A stretch of 64,000 nt of DNA from Strongylocentrotus droebachiensis (taxonomy: Eukaryota > Echinodermata > Echinoidea > Camarodonta > Strongylocentrotidae): NCBI GenBank assembly GCA_035222895.1, contig JAVYIG010000063.1, forward strand, positions 497,001 to 561,000, written 5' to 3'. Made by a program: the position numbers and the translations under genes. The notes beneath the pieces were generated by a model. The model did not search any database. It was given only the letters and a program-made list of their open reading frames with translations, and was not told where the DNA came from. Shown in pieces: positions 48,701 through 60,299 of the stretch (position 1 is the stretch's first letter; each line of letters opens with the position of its first letter).

Positions 48701-51700
48701 ATACAACAATTCTCAAATTACACAATGGGGGAATGCCTGTGCCAAACAAAATCATGTGTACCACTAGATTGCTGACAAAATCGTTGCTTTCTGATCATTT
48801 ATTTTTCAATAGTTGATCAGGTAATCTAAAATAGAGAATGGAGCACATTAATAGTATGTGTGAGTTTGAAATCGAATGACAAGGAATAATTATATTCACA
48901 CTGCTAATCCGAAAAATTATTAGCCAATCGGGATAAGGTAATTTTGTATTAGGTGTGTTGTCGTGTGATTATTATATATACGTGTGTTCGTATATATATT
49001 TATATATAAATGTGAAGCATAATAAAATGGACATCATCATCATTATCGATATTATCATTATTATTATTATTGTTCTTGTTGTTATCAGGGGCGGCGATCC
49101 CGGGGGAACGGGGGGTACACGCCCCCCCCCCCTCGATTTGTGTAGGGGAGGATCGTCCCCCCCAGAAAATTTAAAAAAGTGCAAAAAATAATGTACAGCA
49201 AATACTGACTAAAGACTGCAACAGACTATTAGGCTTTGGAGGGCCCAAGAGTGCAGCGTTTAGACAAATAAAGAAGCAAAAATCTTCTGGCTCGGAAGCT
49301 ATGCTCCCTCGCATGATATACTTTATAATTTTCAAGTAAATATTGTAGAAAAGTGAAGTGTGAAAAAAAAAGTATATTGTTTCTTTTCATACTATAGTTT
49401 TCCTAAGAAATATAATTTTGTAATACATCAAAACTTCAAAACCTGTGAGGGGGTAGTTACTTTCGTCACCTTTACCCCTCTGGTTCCCTATGCTCACTCA
49501 CTCGGGCTTGGGACAGTCCCCCCCCCCCCCGATAAAATTCAAACGTGGTTTATTTCTAATTCGATACCAGTGACTAATTTACAAATGTTGCTGAAATGGC
49601 ATGATTTTCTCTGAGCTTCCGCCCCCTGGACCCCACCAGGGCCCTAAGCAGGCCACTGGAAGCTCATCTGACCATATTCAAAAGCCTTAACCTCCCAGAG
49701 CTTCCGGGGGCTCCGCCCCCTACACCCCACCAAGGGCACTAAGGCGACCCCTGGATGATCATCTGATCGTAAGTTAATGCCTAAAAACGCTGAGCATTTG
49801 GGGGCTTAGCCCCCTGGACCCCACTCCGATTAGTGACCTGCATGCAAGTGTCACAAATAAGGTATCAAAATATGCTCATCTGACCCTCATTAAATGCCTA
49901 AAAACTCTGAGCTTCATGGGTCTCCGCCCCTTGACCCCCGCCGGGGCTTTGCCCTGGACCCCACGCCAATTTACGAGCCACTTGCTTTGCTCTATTTGAT
50001 CACAAATACTTTAGCCCCCCCCCCCCTCCCACTTTGAAAAACGTTCCGCGAGGCCTGCATGTAACATGTTAGAGCGGTGATGATTCTGAATTTTTTCTCC
50101 CCCCCCCCCAACAAAAAAAGGTTTTTGCTCATTACCTCACGATCCCTCGTTCCTCGCGTTTCGTCCCCCCCCCCCCCGGTCATGAAAAGAAATCGCCGCC
50201 CCTGGTTGTTATCATTATTATGGAAACATTTTAGGGTGTCCTTTTACAAGGGGGTGGGGCGGTTGGGCAATCCGACACTAAATGTATTCCCATACATCCA
50301 CAGCCCTGTCCTATGAAACATTTACGATTAAGCGTAAGTCATCCAATCAATCGTAAACTTTCACAAATATTTCTCTTTAGTACAGAGCAGCGATAGGTTT
50401 GAATCACATGCAATTGTTTATAAGGAGAGGCACAGAAGTACATTTATAAAATTACCATTGTTCATTTTCATTTTCCCCCTCAGCACCACTGAGTACCTTA
50501 ACATCCCCAAACTACCCGAATGCTTACAATGCGTGGCAAAAGGAAGTCTACTGCCTAACTACTGCTGTAGGCAAAAAGATTTATCTAAAGATCGATGATA
50601 TGGAGATTGAGGAGGGCAGTAATGGATGTAACTATGACTACCTTATCGTGAATCTCGGAGGTACTGACGAGGTTTTGAAAACACGGTAAATAAATCAATT
50701 TTAAATGCATTAAAGAATAATGATTGTCTCGCAAATGTTAGTCTAATTTGAATTAGATTTAGATTTTCTCGATATTAGAAAAAACAACATAGTAAATGCA
50801 ATATTTTATCCAAACGTAAAATCACTTCCCTTCCTCACTTAAATATATATTAATGATATAATGGCAATGTTGAATTGAGAGGGCATTGCGCAATGATATA
50901 ACGTATGACATCGTATTTTGGTGGTATATTTCAGACTGTGTGGAACCAGGACTAACGTTGGTCCATTCGAATCCGTGTTGAACACAATGAAGCTGACATT
51001 CATCACCGATAGATACGTAGAGAGGAAAGGCTTCAAGGCATCCTACAAGAGTATCACAGAATCCACATGCGGTGGAACCTTCGGTGGGGAGTCCGGTATA
51101 GTCGAGTCCCTCAACTACCCCATACACTACCCCAACCAGATACTCTGTGATTACGTCATTCAGGTAGAACCAGGAAAGGTCATTAGGTTGACATTCAATG
51201 ATTTGGACGTGGAACGTGGAGCTCATTATGCTTGCCAGTATGACTGCCTAAAAGTGATTCAACTGAACCAATATGACCAAGAAGAGACACTATTGAGGTA
51301 TGTAACTTACGTACACACAAAGATACTAACGGAGCTAGCTGAATAGCTAACGAACGAGCTGTATAACTAACTAAATAAATTAGCTTTCTAACGCGCTAAC
51401 TAACGAACGAACTAACTTCAGTAGCGTATCAAGGGAATCTAACCACTCGGACAACTACTCCCACCCTCCCTCTCGGACACTAACAACTCGGACAACTACT
51501 CCCACCCCTCCCTCTCGGACACTAACAACTCGGACAACTACTCCCAACCATCCCTCCCTCTCGGACACTAACAACTCGGACAACTACTCCCTACCATCCC
51601 TCCCTCTCGTACACTTACCAGTCGGACAACTACTCCCACCCCTCCCTTCCTCTCGAAGATTAAATACACAGACAACTACTCCCACACCTCCCTCTCGGAC

Positions 51701-54700
51701 ACTTAAACCACTCGGACAACTACTCCCACCCCTTCGTCTCGGACACTAACAACTTGGATAACTACTCCTACCCCTCCCTCTCGGACACTAACCACTCGGA
51801 CAACTACTCACACCCCTCCCTCTCGGACACTAACAACTCGGATAACTACTCCCACCCCTCCCTCTCGGACACTTACCACTCGGACAACTAATCCCGTCCC
51901 TCGATCCCTCTCCGACACTTACCACTCAAACAACTACTCCCGTCCCTCCCTCTCGGACACTAACCACTCGGACAACTACTCCAGTCCCTCCCTCTCGGAC
52001 ACTAACAACTCGGACAACTAATCCCGTCCCTCCCTCTCGGACACTAACAACTCGGACAACTACTCCTACCCTTCCCTCTCGGACACTATCCACTCGGACA
52101 ACTACTCCCACCCCTCCCTCCCTCTCGGACACTAACAACTCGGACAACTACTCCCACCCCTCCCTCCCTCTCGGACACTAACAACTCGGACAACTACTCC
52201 CTACCATCCCTCCCTCTCGTACACTTACCAGTCGGACAACTACTCCCACCCCTCCCTTCCTCTCGAAGATTAAATACACAGACAACTACTCCCACACCTC
52301 CCTCTCGGACACTTAAACCACTCGGACAACTACTCCCACCCCTTCGTCTCGGACACTAACAACTCGGATAACTACTCCTACCCCTCCCTCTCGGACACTA
52401 ACCACTCGGACAACTACTCACACCCCTCCCTCTCGGACACTAACAACTCGGATAACTACTCCCACCCCTCCCTCTCGGACACTTACCACTCGGACAACTA
52501 ATCCCACCCCTCCCTCTCGGACACTTACCACTCGGACAACTAATCCCGTCCCTCGATCCCTCTCCGACACTTACCACTCGGACAACTACTCCCGTCCCTC
52601 CCTCTCGGACACTAACCACTCGGACAACTACTCCAGTCCCTCCCTCTCGGACACTAACAACTCGGACAACTAATCCCGTCCCTCCCTCTCGGACACTAAC
52701 AACTCGGACAACTACTCCTACCCCTCCCTCTCGGACACTAACAACTCGGACAACTACTCCTACCCCTCCCTCTCGGACACTATCCACTCGGACAACTACT
52801 CCCACCCCTCCCGCTCGGACACTCTCCACTCGGACAACTACTCCCACCCCTCCCACTCGGACACTAACCACTCGGACAACTACTCCCAACCATCCCTCCC
52901 TCTCGTACACTTACCAGTCGGACAATTACTCCCACCACTCCCTTCCTCTCGGACACTAACCACTTGGACAACTACTCCTACCCAGGCGCGGATCCAGGAT
53001 TTCTTAGGGGGGGGGGGGGGGCAAAATTTGAAATTATACAAATGTAATAACGCCCACAAATGTAATAACACCCACAAATGTAATAACACTTACCCACAAA
53101 TGTAATAATTTCACCCACAAATGTAATAATTTTGAATCGCCCACAAATGTAATAATGACTTTACCCACAAATGTAATAATGAATTTACCCATAAATGTAA
53201 TAAATTTGAAGTGATATTTTGTCGAATTTGTTCAAAACTAAAACCCTGTAATAAAGCATGGGTATAGCGCAGTCTTTACTCCAGACCCGGTTATTTCAAA
53301 AAATTAAAAAATCTTCAAAACTAAGACCCCATAATTCTTTTCCTGTAGAATAACATGAGAATCGAGCGTAGTCTTTCCTCCAGACCCGTTTATTCAAAAG
53401 TTTTAAAAAACAAAAAAACAAAACAAAACAAAACAAAACAAAGAAAAAACCTTTTAAACTAAGACCCCTCCATCTTCCAAATTAAGATCCGGTAATCATT
53501 CAGACTTGTTCTTGTTTATATATCTGCTTGAGTGTTTCAGAAGTAGGGAAACTGTAATATAAATGTGTTTTGTTTGTATTTGCCTTTGAATAAATTTCGT
53601 TCTGATGAATTCACACCGTGTACCGCGTACCAATTGGTAGTCTTCAGTATAAGTACTTGATACGTTCATCACATGAAGAAAGGTAATTCATTCACGCACT
53701 CATAAAAATATAACATCGCAATCCAACGTTTCAATGTCACTAATAGCGTACATATATATATGTATATATATATATATATATATGTTACATATTGTGAACA
53801 TATGTCATAATTACATGCATAAAACAATCAGCGTCAATATTTAAATACATTTAAGGTCACTTATTTGATTACTTTTTTTTCTACGAACATTGAATTCCAG
53901 GATATTTGTGGGCGTTAGAATATTTACATGATTAAAAAATCGTCGACCGTCAACGAACCATCGAATCGGTCCCTCCTCTGTGTGTTATATATATGGACCA
54001 TTTTGACTGATTCGTCAGTTCGTGTGACCGCCGACCAATCATTTATTTGTGACGTGTTGTATCCACATATGCAATAATGTAATTTATTTTTAAATGAAAA
54101 AAAAAGAGGAATAAGATGGTTGGTCTTAGTTTCGAAGATTTGTTTAAATTTCTATTTCTTTTGAAATAACCGGGTCTGGAGGAAAGACTACGCTCTTTAT
54201 CCATGTTTTTCCACAGGAATGAGATGGTGAGGTCTTAGTTTGAAGATTTTTTTTTTTTTTAAATAACCGAGTCTGAAGTAAAGACTACGCTCTTATCCCA
54301 TGCTTTATTACCGGGTCTGAATTTGGAAGATGGAGGTCTTAGTTTAATTTTTTTTGTTTGTTACCTTTTGAATAACCGGGTCTGGAGGAAAGACTACGCT
54401 CAATACTAATGTTCTTCCACAGGAATAAGATGATGAGGTCTTAGTTTTGAAGATTTTTAAAAAGTTTTGAAATAATCGGGTCTGGAGGAAAGACCATAGT
54501 CTATACCCTTGTTATTCCACAGGAATGAGATGGTGAGGTCTCAGTTTGAAGATTTTTTTTTTTTTTAAATAACCGAGTCTGAAGTAAATACTACGCTCTA
54601 ATCCCATGCTTTATTACCGGGTCTTAATTTGGAAGATGGAGGGGTCTTAGGTAGTTAGTTTAAAAGGTTTTGTTTTGTTTTGTTTTGTTTTTTGTTTTTT

Positions 54701-56879
54701 GTTAACTTTTGAATAACCAGGTCTGGAGGAAAGACTACGCTCAATACTCATGTTCTTCCACAGGAATAAGATGATGGGGTCTTAGTTTTGAAGATTTTTA
54801 AAAAGTTTTGAAATAACCGGGTCTGGAAGAAAAACTACGCTCTCAACCCATGCTTTAAGATGGTGGGGTCTTAGTTTAAACGTTTTTTTTATTTTTTTTA
54901 CTTTTGAATAACCGGGTCTGGAGGAAAGACTACGCTCAATTCTCATGTTAGCCCACAGGAAAAGGATTATAGGGTCTCAGTTTTGAAGATTTTTTAAATG
55001 TTTGAAATAACCGTGTCTGGAGTAAATTGACAAATTTTGCGAAAATTTGCGAAAACAGAACGGAAATGACGGACGTGGGTAGTATGTAGCGGGGATGTTA
55101 AACGGATGTTCATCGGAAGCCTAGCGGATGAAAGCGGATGGAAGTGGATGACAGCTTTGAATATTTTATATACGAGATGCATACGCTTACATCCTTTCTA
55201 TTTCCGTACTACTAACGATGTATAGACGTTCCGTGTACCTTATCTTTCCTCCCTCTTTCCGTTTTTAGCTGCAGCGGATGTGAGTTGCGAGGATGCCCAG
55301 AGGATGCAGAGAGGATACAGCGGGCGTTTAACGGATGATAACGGACATAGAACGTTTGTTGCTCGTATTTGTCGCGGATTTACATCGTACACGGCGGAAG
55401 TTCATCCGTTCTAAAAGTTTTGTGCAGCTCAAAACTTTTTGCGCGGATGAAATCACAGTGGACGGATGCTCGATGGATAGAGCGTATGAAACACGTATGC
55501 AATGAGTACACAACGGAAGCATAGCGTTTTCCAACGGATGGCAAGATTTTGTTACGCTTTACATCCTCTTTGCATCCGTAAGTGCAGTGGGACCGGGCCT
55601 TTAGTTTGGAACAAATTCGACAAAATATCCATTCAAATTTATTACATTTGTGGGTAAAGTCATTATTACAATTTTGTGGGTGATTTAAAATTATTACATT
55701 TGTGGGTAAAGTGGTTATTACATTTGTGGGTGAAATTATTACATTTGTGGGTAAAGTGTTATTGCATTTGTGGTGCATCATTACATTTGTGGGCGTTATT
55801 ACATTTGTGGGTGTAACAACCCCCCGTACGCCAGCGTTCAGGGGCTCATGAGCTTCTCACCCTATAACAAAAAACAGACACGCTTTCCCATTCTCTCACA
55901 ATATGTCCACGATATGCGCGCGCTATTATAAAAACCTCCATTGATAAATATAGGTAGCATGCGCAATGTTTAGAAAATTTAATTCCTGTTAACCTTCCTT
56001 TTCTTTGAATAGAATTGTATACGTCATTTAATTTAAGGTTTTTATTATTGTTATGTTCTTTTTTTTTTTTGAGGGGGGGGGGGGGCGTTTTTTTTTTTTT
56101 TTTTTGGGGGGGGGGGCAAAAATGCGTTTTGCCCCCCCCCCCCTGGACCCACTTCCGGCGCCTATGACTCCCACCCCTCCCTCTCGGACACTAACTCCTC
56201 GGACAATTACACCCAACCCTACCTCCGTTTCGGACACAATCTACTCTGACGAATCCCGTGTACAACTGATAGCTGAGTCATACCACCAGACCGATTCCAA
56301 ACCGACAAATTTTAGGCCATTGCTAATGTAATTGTTGGTTCGGTTTGTTGTAGATCTGGGGTTGCTTCATCAAGCCTTAAATATTTTTGTTCAAATCGGA
56401 ATCATTTTTCGTTTATGAAACACCCTCCTGGTGTCGGTTTCGTTCGTACGACTGAGGTATGAATTTACCAGAAGTCTTGAGATCAATTCAGATAGATCCG
56501 GATCAATTGCAACTTTATATTTTTTTGTATTCAAGACCCATATTCTCATCTTTTGATTGGTGCCATGATAGTCATAAATAATCACTGTCAACTGATCGAG
56601 AACTATAACGGACGGAAATTTCACACTGAAGCGCTTAGTTGATTAACAGATTTATACATTGTAAAAATTGTAATTGAACTTCGATAAGGAGCTCCACAAA
56701 GCAGTACATTCAGGCATAATTACACTCTATTTTGTATTATTCTATATTTATGATGCAGCCTGGAGGGGGCGTTTCCACCATTCCCAATTGTGTCTCGGAC
56801 CAACCAGCTCACTCTTCGCTTATCATCTGATGCGTATGTTGGAGGCAAAGGTTTTCAGGTTTCATATCTTGCTATCTAA
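35566..56879 (+). CDS. Secreted astacin-EGF-CUB metalloprotease, gene B (complete, 916 aa)
   Basis: Exons 35566-35652, 36101-36368, 38387-38522, 39625-39703, 43010-43216, 44495-44750, 46976-47076, 47383-48313, 50484-50685, 50935-51297 and 56759-56879 join in phase to 917 codons including the stop. Residues 1-20 are a signal peptide (MKRAFATSVLLTCLVAGILG). A propeptide follows, with IPGD (the likely aspartate switch, D62) and a basic RTKR site near residues 89-92. The catalytic domain has HEIGHAMGFEH with zinc ligands H196, H200 and H206, base E197, Met-turn SVMHY (Y256) and the four astacin cysteines C137, C165, C188, C301. Then come an EGF-like domain (C305-C335), CUB1 (345-456), a Thr-rich linker of 22 units, CUB2 (689-798) and CUB3 (801-916). 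It should be a secreted zinc endopeptidase that starts as a zymogen. The closest architecture known to me is BP10/SpAN of sea urchins, with one CUB more than I recall for those. Substrate and expression are not shown by sequence. Confidence 0.93.
36727..36762. repeat. (CAA)n microsatellite in gene B intron 2
   Basis: About eleven AAC/CAA triplets after a C-run and A-run; the open frames of Gln or Asn here are artefacts. Confidence 0.8.
36804..37902. mobile_element. Non-autonomous DNA element in gene B intron 2
   Basis: Ends GTCTCGCCTGCATA and its complement TACGCAGGCGAGAC. Inside are two or three tandem units of about 135 bp (TTTGCATAAATTA to AAAATCGGTCGAGAAATGAAG) and two units containing TGACCTTTGACCTTGACTTT, followed by a GCCGCC-rich stretch. 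AAAACGAGAAA occurs just outside both sides, a possible target duplication. The ends are typical of a widespread invertebrate repeat whose superfamily I cannot assign. Confidence 0.55.
39712..40459. mobile_element. GC-rich element with AGCTATGGTCACA ends, TTA duplication
   Basis: Inverted ends AGCTATGGTCACA and TGTGACCATAGCT, flanked by TTA on both sides (39709-39711 and 40460-40462). Gene A shows the empty site (GTAACTTACATCATGGG at about 346). The body is visibly GC-rich in an AT-rich intron and built of variants of GGTCGCTG, GGCGGCGAG and TTTGACC on both strands. The open frames on both strands follow from GC content, not coding. The TTA target fits Harbinger but the ends alone do not prove it. 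Confidence 0.75.
40515..42500. mobile_element. Foldback-like element with minisatellite arms, 10-bp target duplication
   Basis: The left arm (40515-40835) is an array of 15-17-bp units such as CCCCGAGGACAATTAC. The right arm (about 41838-42500) is the same array inverted. The outermost units match as AGGACAATCACCCCCTGGGC and its complement. GCATGGAGGT is duplicated at 40505-40514 and 42501-42510, and gene A has the single site (GCTTGGAGGT at 404-413). The 1.0-kb centre has no coding frame of note. A 9-10-bp duplication with long inverted ends suits a Mutator-type or foldback element. A SINE is nested in the right arm. Confidence 0.8.
41951..42202 (-). mobile_element. tRNA-Met-like SINE nested in the foldback arm
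   Basis: On the minus strand the head reads like a tRNA: A box TGGTTAGAGCG (42181-42171), an anticodon loop CTCATGA (CAT), and B box GGGTTCGAACC (about 42146-42136). A GGTATG/CATACC stem closes it. A body of about 150 bp follows, ending GGGTCAATAAAACG plus (TTA)n at 41951-41970. RNA polymerase III transcription from the internal promoter is the known mode for such elements. It is not a tRNA gene because it continues into the SINE body and tail. Confidence 0.8.
44040..44344. mobile_element. Old TTAA-family MITE, gene B copy (uninterrupted)
   Basis: The right end ACTGGTCTATACCT abuts TTAA at 44345-44348, and the interior matches the MITE at 24054-24420. The left end is eroded, so the start is approximate. 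The gene A counterpart is split by the 4756-6770 insertion. Confidence 0.55.
45366..46053 (-). mobile_element. 5'-truncated LINE fragment with 15-bp target duplication
   Basis: TTGATACAGGATTAT is repeated exactly at 45351-45365 and 46054-46068. The minus strand between encodes the C-terminus of a Tx1/L1-like reverse transcriptase: a frame with EEFWRNTLEIEYIPVWSDVW shifts into one with HLFKWKVNANDKCYYCNQTG. The second carries the zinc knuckle C-X2-C-X7-H-X4-C seen at the end of such proteins. Gene A lacks it. Target-primed insertion with 5' truncation explains the structure. Confidence 0.85.
47635..48300 (+). repeat. Coding 30-bp repeat: Thr-rich linker of gene B, 22 units
   Basis: Twenty-two nearly uniform 30-bp units with no frame break encode mostly APTTPVVTTK or APTTPAVTTK. 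Variation is concentrated at the first bases of the VV/AV codons. The last units match gene A's best, so the expansion lies in the 5' and middle part. The stalk separates the protease/EGF/CUB1 half from CUB2-CUB3. Heavy O-glycosylation is likely (inference). Confidence 0.95.
48400..49085. other. Gene B intron between linker and CUB2 exons
   Basis: It aligns with the gene A intron apart from about 170 bp after 48390 (GATCCAACCACTTCG to TGAATAAATTCAATTC), which looks like a retroelement 3' tail. It ends in an (ATT)n/(GTT)n microsatellite at 49038-49085, where the next element inserted. Confidence 0.55.
49086..50204. mobile_element. hAT-type element in gene B, exact 8-bp duplication
   Basis: Ends CAGGGGCGGCGATCC and GAAATCGCCGCCCCTG. 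GTTGTTAT is duplicated at 49078-49085 and 50205-50212, and gene A has the empty site near 10320-10335. Inside are G/C-runs near both termini and about four tandem units (49610-49980) carrying GGGGGC-TCC-GCCCCC or GGGGGC-TTA-GCCCC hairpins, inverted relatives of the 3000-3450 array. No transposase is encoded. Confidence 0.9.
51425..52980. repeat. Intronic minisatellite, gene B, with 610-bp higher-order duplication
   Basis: Same 40-45-bp unit as gene A's array but about 36 units. A stretch starting at about 51560 (TCTCGTACACTTACCAGTCG, TCTCGAAGATTAAATACACA, then ACACTTAAACCA) recurs almost unchanged 610 bp later and runs for about 330 bp, showing recent unequal exchange. The array resumes after the 52983-56166 insertion. 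Confidence 0.9.
52983..56166. mobile_element. hAT-like element inserted in the gene B minisatellite
   Basis: The left end is CAGGCGCGGATCCAGG plus a G-run. The right end is G-, T- and C-runs then CTGGACCCACTTCCGGCGCC. Minisatellite units lie on both sides; the flanks ACTCCTAC and ACTCCCAC may be the duplication but cannot be told from the array. Almost all of the interior is a second, nested element. Together they lengthen the last intron from 1.5 kb (gene A) to 5.5 kb. Confidence 0.75.
53030..55815. mobile_element. Nested element whose inverted ends are eight-copy motif arrays
   Basis: Left end: eight copies of CCCACAAATGTAATAA (53032-53205) with spacers of 2-10 bp. Right end: eight copies of the complement (about 55640-55815), with spacers in the mirrored order (CG, CA, ACTTTA, TTTCA and so on). 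The pairing continues inward (GATATTTTGTCGAATTTG and CAAATTCGACAAAATATC). The centre holds about seven direct units with AACCGGGTCTGGAGGAAAGACTACGC (54160-55020; no more than 20 of these bases are constant) and inverted units at 53265-53400. A separate GGATG-rich piece lies at 55030-55600. No coding frame is credible. Confidence 0.75.
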
Positions 56880-57951
56880 TTCCTCAGTCACATCTTCAAA
56901 TCGACTTCAAACTGACTCTTAACCGACCATGCGGTCGGTCTGTTTTCGGTGTGGAGTCGCTGGTGTGACTATAGGGTATTGATAAACATGGACATAATAA
57001 CGAGCAGACTTTCATCATTTCTTCCTAACTGTTGAACGATTAATTGTTTAAGCTAAATCATATTTGAAATTCTATTCTATACTACCTTTTGAGGGTATTT
57101 AGATATTTAAGAAGAAGATTGTAATTATTGCTAATATAAAGGGGATTGGTCCTTCATTATAACATTAGTCTGAGTGGAAGAGGAAACAAAGTATTGAACA
57201 AAATGACAACAAAAAAATATTTAAAAAAGAGCTTTAAATCTTTTTAAAAGTCAAGGACAAATTATTATCATGAAGAAACTCTGGTCGGAAATTCAGCCAT
57301 GTGTGATATCATGAACGGAGACCAATCCTTAGATTAATTGGGTAATTCATTGTCAAATTTATTTAAATACCCCCATACTAAATTCGTGATGGAACACATA
57401 TTTTACATGATGTTTTAAAGATAACATATTGTTCTACCCTCTTATGTAAAATAAATTCACTCCATCATGAAATTAAGAACGATAATAATGTTGTAGTAGT
57501 TCTATATAAATGGACAAAATATGTCGGGTTCTCCTTGAATGACGTCACATACGCCCGCGTTGCCAAATGGGAGATCCCCATCACTATATAGTGCTCATTA
57601 AATACAAAAAAGATACTTTCGACTGTCTTATCCGATATATGTTTTTCCTTGAATTTAATTCCTTTTCAACATTTTACGTCGTAAGATAGTATTGTGTCCT
57701 CTTTACACTCTAGACCATGGCAAATTGTAAATTTTATCCCAGAGTGGGCAGATTAAAAATTACACGACAAATTGCACGTTCCTTTTTTTTTTACCCAATA
57801 TTAGCTATTATCTAGAGTGTTTATTAATTTCTTGATTAATTATCTATTTGTCGTACTTAGTTTCTATCATAATTAGTAATGTCATTTGCTTGTTGGTGAA
57901 TTAATTTACAGGTCATCAGAATCAATGTAATAATAGCGAGTATTGAATAAA
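56880..57951 (+). other. Probable 3' UTR of gene B with AATAAA at 57946
   Basis: It aligns with 13633-14653 downstream of gene A, including the conserved AATAAA. A 3' UTR of this length is inferred from that conservation and the absence of an earlier hexamer. No other gene is seen. Confidence 0.45.
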
Positions 57952-58228
57952 TAATAATTGAATGAAAATATCTTTGTCTAATGGTATTCATTCGTCCGCT
58001 GTTTGTGACATTTTCTATATATCGCTTGCGTTTTGCTCATGATACAGTTCTTTGTTCATGCAGGGACATGGTAACCAATTTTCTACCATATTCATATTAT
58101 CTAAATGATGGAAATAGTAATCTTAACAATAACTTCACTTTTTCTGTCCATGCCCTCTCAAATAATTGCCTCGATTTTCGTCGGTTCGAATAAGTGTTCC
58201 AATATGGCTAAATTTTGATCATCGTTAA

Positions 58229-58343
58229 AGATAAACTTGAGTTTTTGTTAAAAAAAAGATAATGAATTCTCACAGAATCAAACGATTCATTTCTCACATT
58301 TTCTTTCACAATACAATCGCATTACTGGAACTCATCTTTATCT
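58229..58343. mobile_element. Short TTAA-target MITE after gene B
   Basis: Ends AGATAAACTTGAG and TCATCTTTATCT, flanked by TTAA (58225-58228 and 58344-58347). Gene A's flank has the empty site (ATTGTTAAACTCGTAATCC near 14950). At 115 bp it is a deletion derivative of the AGGTAAAGACC family. Confidence 0.75.
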
Positions 58344-58654
58344 TTAAACTCGTATTCCGTTTTGTTCAGTATTCTTTAGCGGCGGAGATTACTTTTCTCT
58401 TTGATCTACGTTATGGTAATATAAATTATTCCATTGAAATCGGCGCAATGCAGCTATCAAATTTAGACTATGAGATTTTAGTGTTCATCGTTGTTTGAAA
58501 TAACAATGCCTGTAGAATCATAAGGTCATGCCCATATTGAATATGTAGGGCGGAACCAACACCGACATTTATACGATATTTAGATGAATAACAACATTAA
58601 CGAGATTTAGAAATGCGATTTTGTAGAATAGTCTCGCATGAAAAGGAATTATAA

Positions 58655-59893
58655 ATTTACATCAGTGGTTATTCACAGGCGCAGTTCGAGATTTGTGTGT
58701 GTGCGTGTGTGTTGTTCGTGCGTTTGTGTTGCGTGCACGTATGCGTGTGTGTGTGAGTGTGTGTGTGCGTGTGTGTGCGTGTGTTGTATTGTGTTGTTTA
58801 TAAGTGGAGGGGTGCTTTGGGGAGCTTGTTGGGGCTTTAGGGGAGATTGAGGGTTCTTGTATTCATTCTGTACATTTTGTATATTTCAATTCAATTCAAT
58901 TCAAATGCAGGGATGCCAGTAAGAATTCGAGTTCGAGTTCAAGTTCAATTTAAACAAAACCACACAAAACATGATATAATCTTTAACATAAAAAGAGACT
59001 GGTAATAGTACATTTTATATCATACTTCTCCGTCGTCATTACATGAGATCCCGCCAAGCGCATGGGCAGTCAATTCGCCGCGCAAATGATTTTTACCATG
59101 CAGGAAAGAAACTTTCCCTCAAATTTTCATAACAGATAACAAATTTTTAAATTATCTTGTAACATAGATATTTGAGTGCAAAAGTCAAAAATTGTCACAT
59201 GTGTCTTGCTCAAATTCATTTATAATTAAGAATTGTAAGGGGAGGGTTGGGTATTGATCCCCAAACCCAGTCTAGAACCTATGTGGTTTCGCTCTTTAAT
59301 TTGAATACAAGAGATCTGACATTTACGAAAACGGCGAAATAAAGACAGATGGCGCTGTCGACAATCACTATTCAGGATAAATACAAGCGATTGACGAACT
59401 GCATGCACATAATCAGTTCCCCAATTTAAAAAATGGATGAAAATTTGGTTTTCCATGAAAGTAAGAAAGAAAAAAGTCAGGTTTGTGTTAGGTTCATGTT
59501 TTGAGCCAGTAACTAAGGCCATGTAAAAAAAAATTATGTTTAGCGACCCCGCCCACTTCTTTTTTTGGGGCCGTCTCTTTTTTTTTTAATTTTTTTTTTT
59601 TTTTTTTTTTTTAAAGAAAAAACACATGAAAAACATAGTGTAAAATGATCCATTTCTGATTTAAAAAAAAAAAAAAAAAGTTCCGGTGGCCGTCTTGAAA
59701 AATGGCCTGACTGTCAAGGAAAATGTACCGATCAGCCATTTTGAGCGGCCATTTTTGATAAAATTACTCTCTCTCTCTCTCTCTCTCGCCTTTTCTCCCT
59801 CCCTCCCTCCCCCCCCCTCTCTCTCTCTCGCCTTTTTGTTTCTCTCTCTCTCTCTCTCTCTTCCCTCTCTCCCTCCCCCTCTCTCTCTCGCCT

Positions 59894-59924
<31 letters not shown>

Positions 59925-60290
59925 TTCCCTCCCTCCACCTCGCTCTCTCTCGCCTTTCTCTTTCTCTCTCTCTCTCCCTCCCTCCCTCCCCTTCTCTCCC
60001 TCCCTCCCTTCCTCCCTCCCTCCCTTCCTACCTCCCTCCCCCTCTCCCTCCCCCTCCCTCCCTCCCCTCTCTCTCCACGCTCTCGATATCCCACTTTCTC
60101 TCCCTCTCTGTTTCTCTTGCGTGCATGTATTTCAAACCCATTCGTCTTCCCTCAACCACTTTCAGACTGTGTCCGTCCGTCTGAATCATTGTATCCCTCC
60201 CTGTTCATTTCCACCTAGATTTGTGGAAAATGTTGACCTCTTTTTAAAACATTGCTAGTTCAGATCTTCCACGATGTTAATGCACATGTT
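58655..60290 (+). repeat. Dispersed repeat block, copy C, with long polypyrimidine tract
   Basis: It aligns directly with copy A (15267 onward) as part of the tandem duplication: TTATTCACAGGCGC, (TG)n, CAGGGATGCCAGTAA. About 180 bp starting GAATTCGAGTTCGAG is inserted at 58922. It keeps the 59275-59420 segment lost from copy A. A T-run (59575-59615) and a (CT)n tract of over 300 bp (59765-60090) follow. The 190-codon frame of Ser/Leu/Pro in that tract is low-complexity only. Confidence 0.7.
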
Positions 60291-60299
60291 TTGTTTTCT

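Noticed and set aside
51926-52910. Long minus-strand frames of GVVVRVVSVREG repeats (also 12323-12556)
   Set aside because: They follow the minisatellite unit and are not conserved between the two gene copies beyond the repeat itself.
53030-53210. CRISPR-like array
   Set aside because: Motif copies are only 16 bp with 2-10-bp spacers, are mirrored at the other end of an element, and the genome is eukaryotic.
59686-60258. 190-codon Ser/Leu/Pro-rich frame and its Arg/Glu-rich antisense
   Set aside because: They are produced by a (CT)n tract. The related tract at 32080 has a different length and frame.
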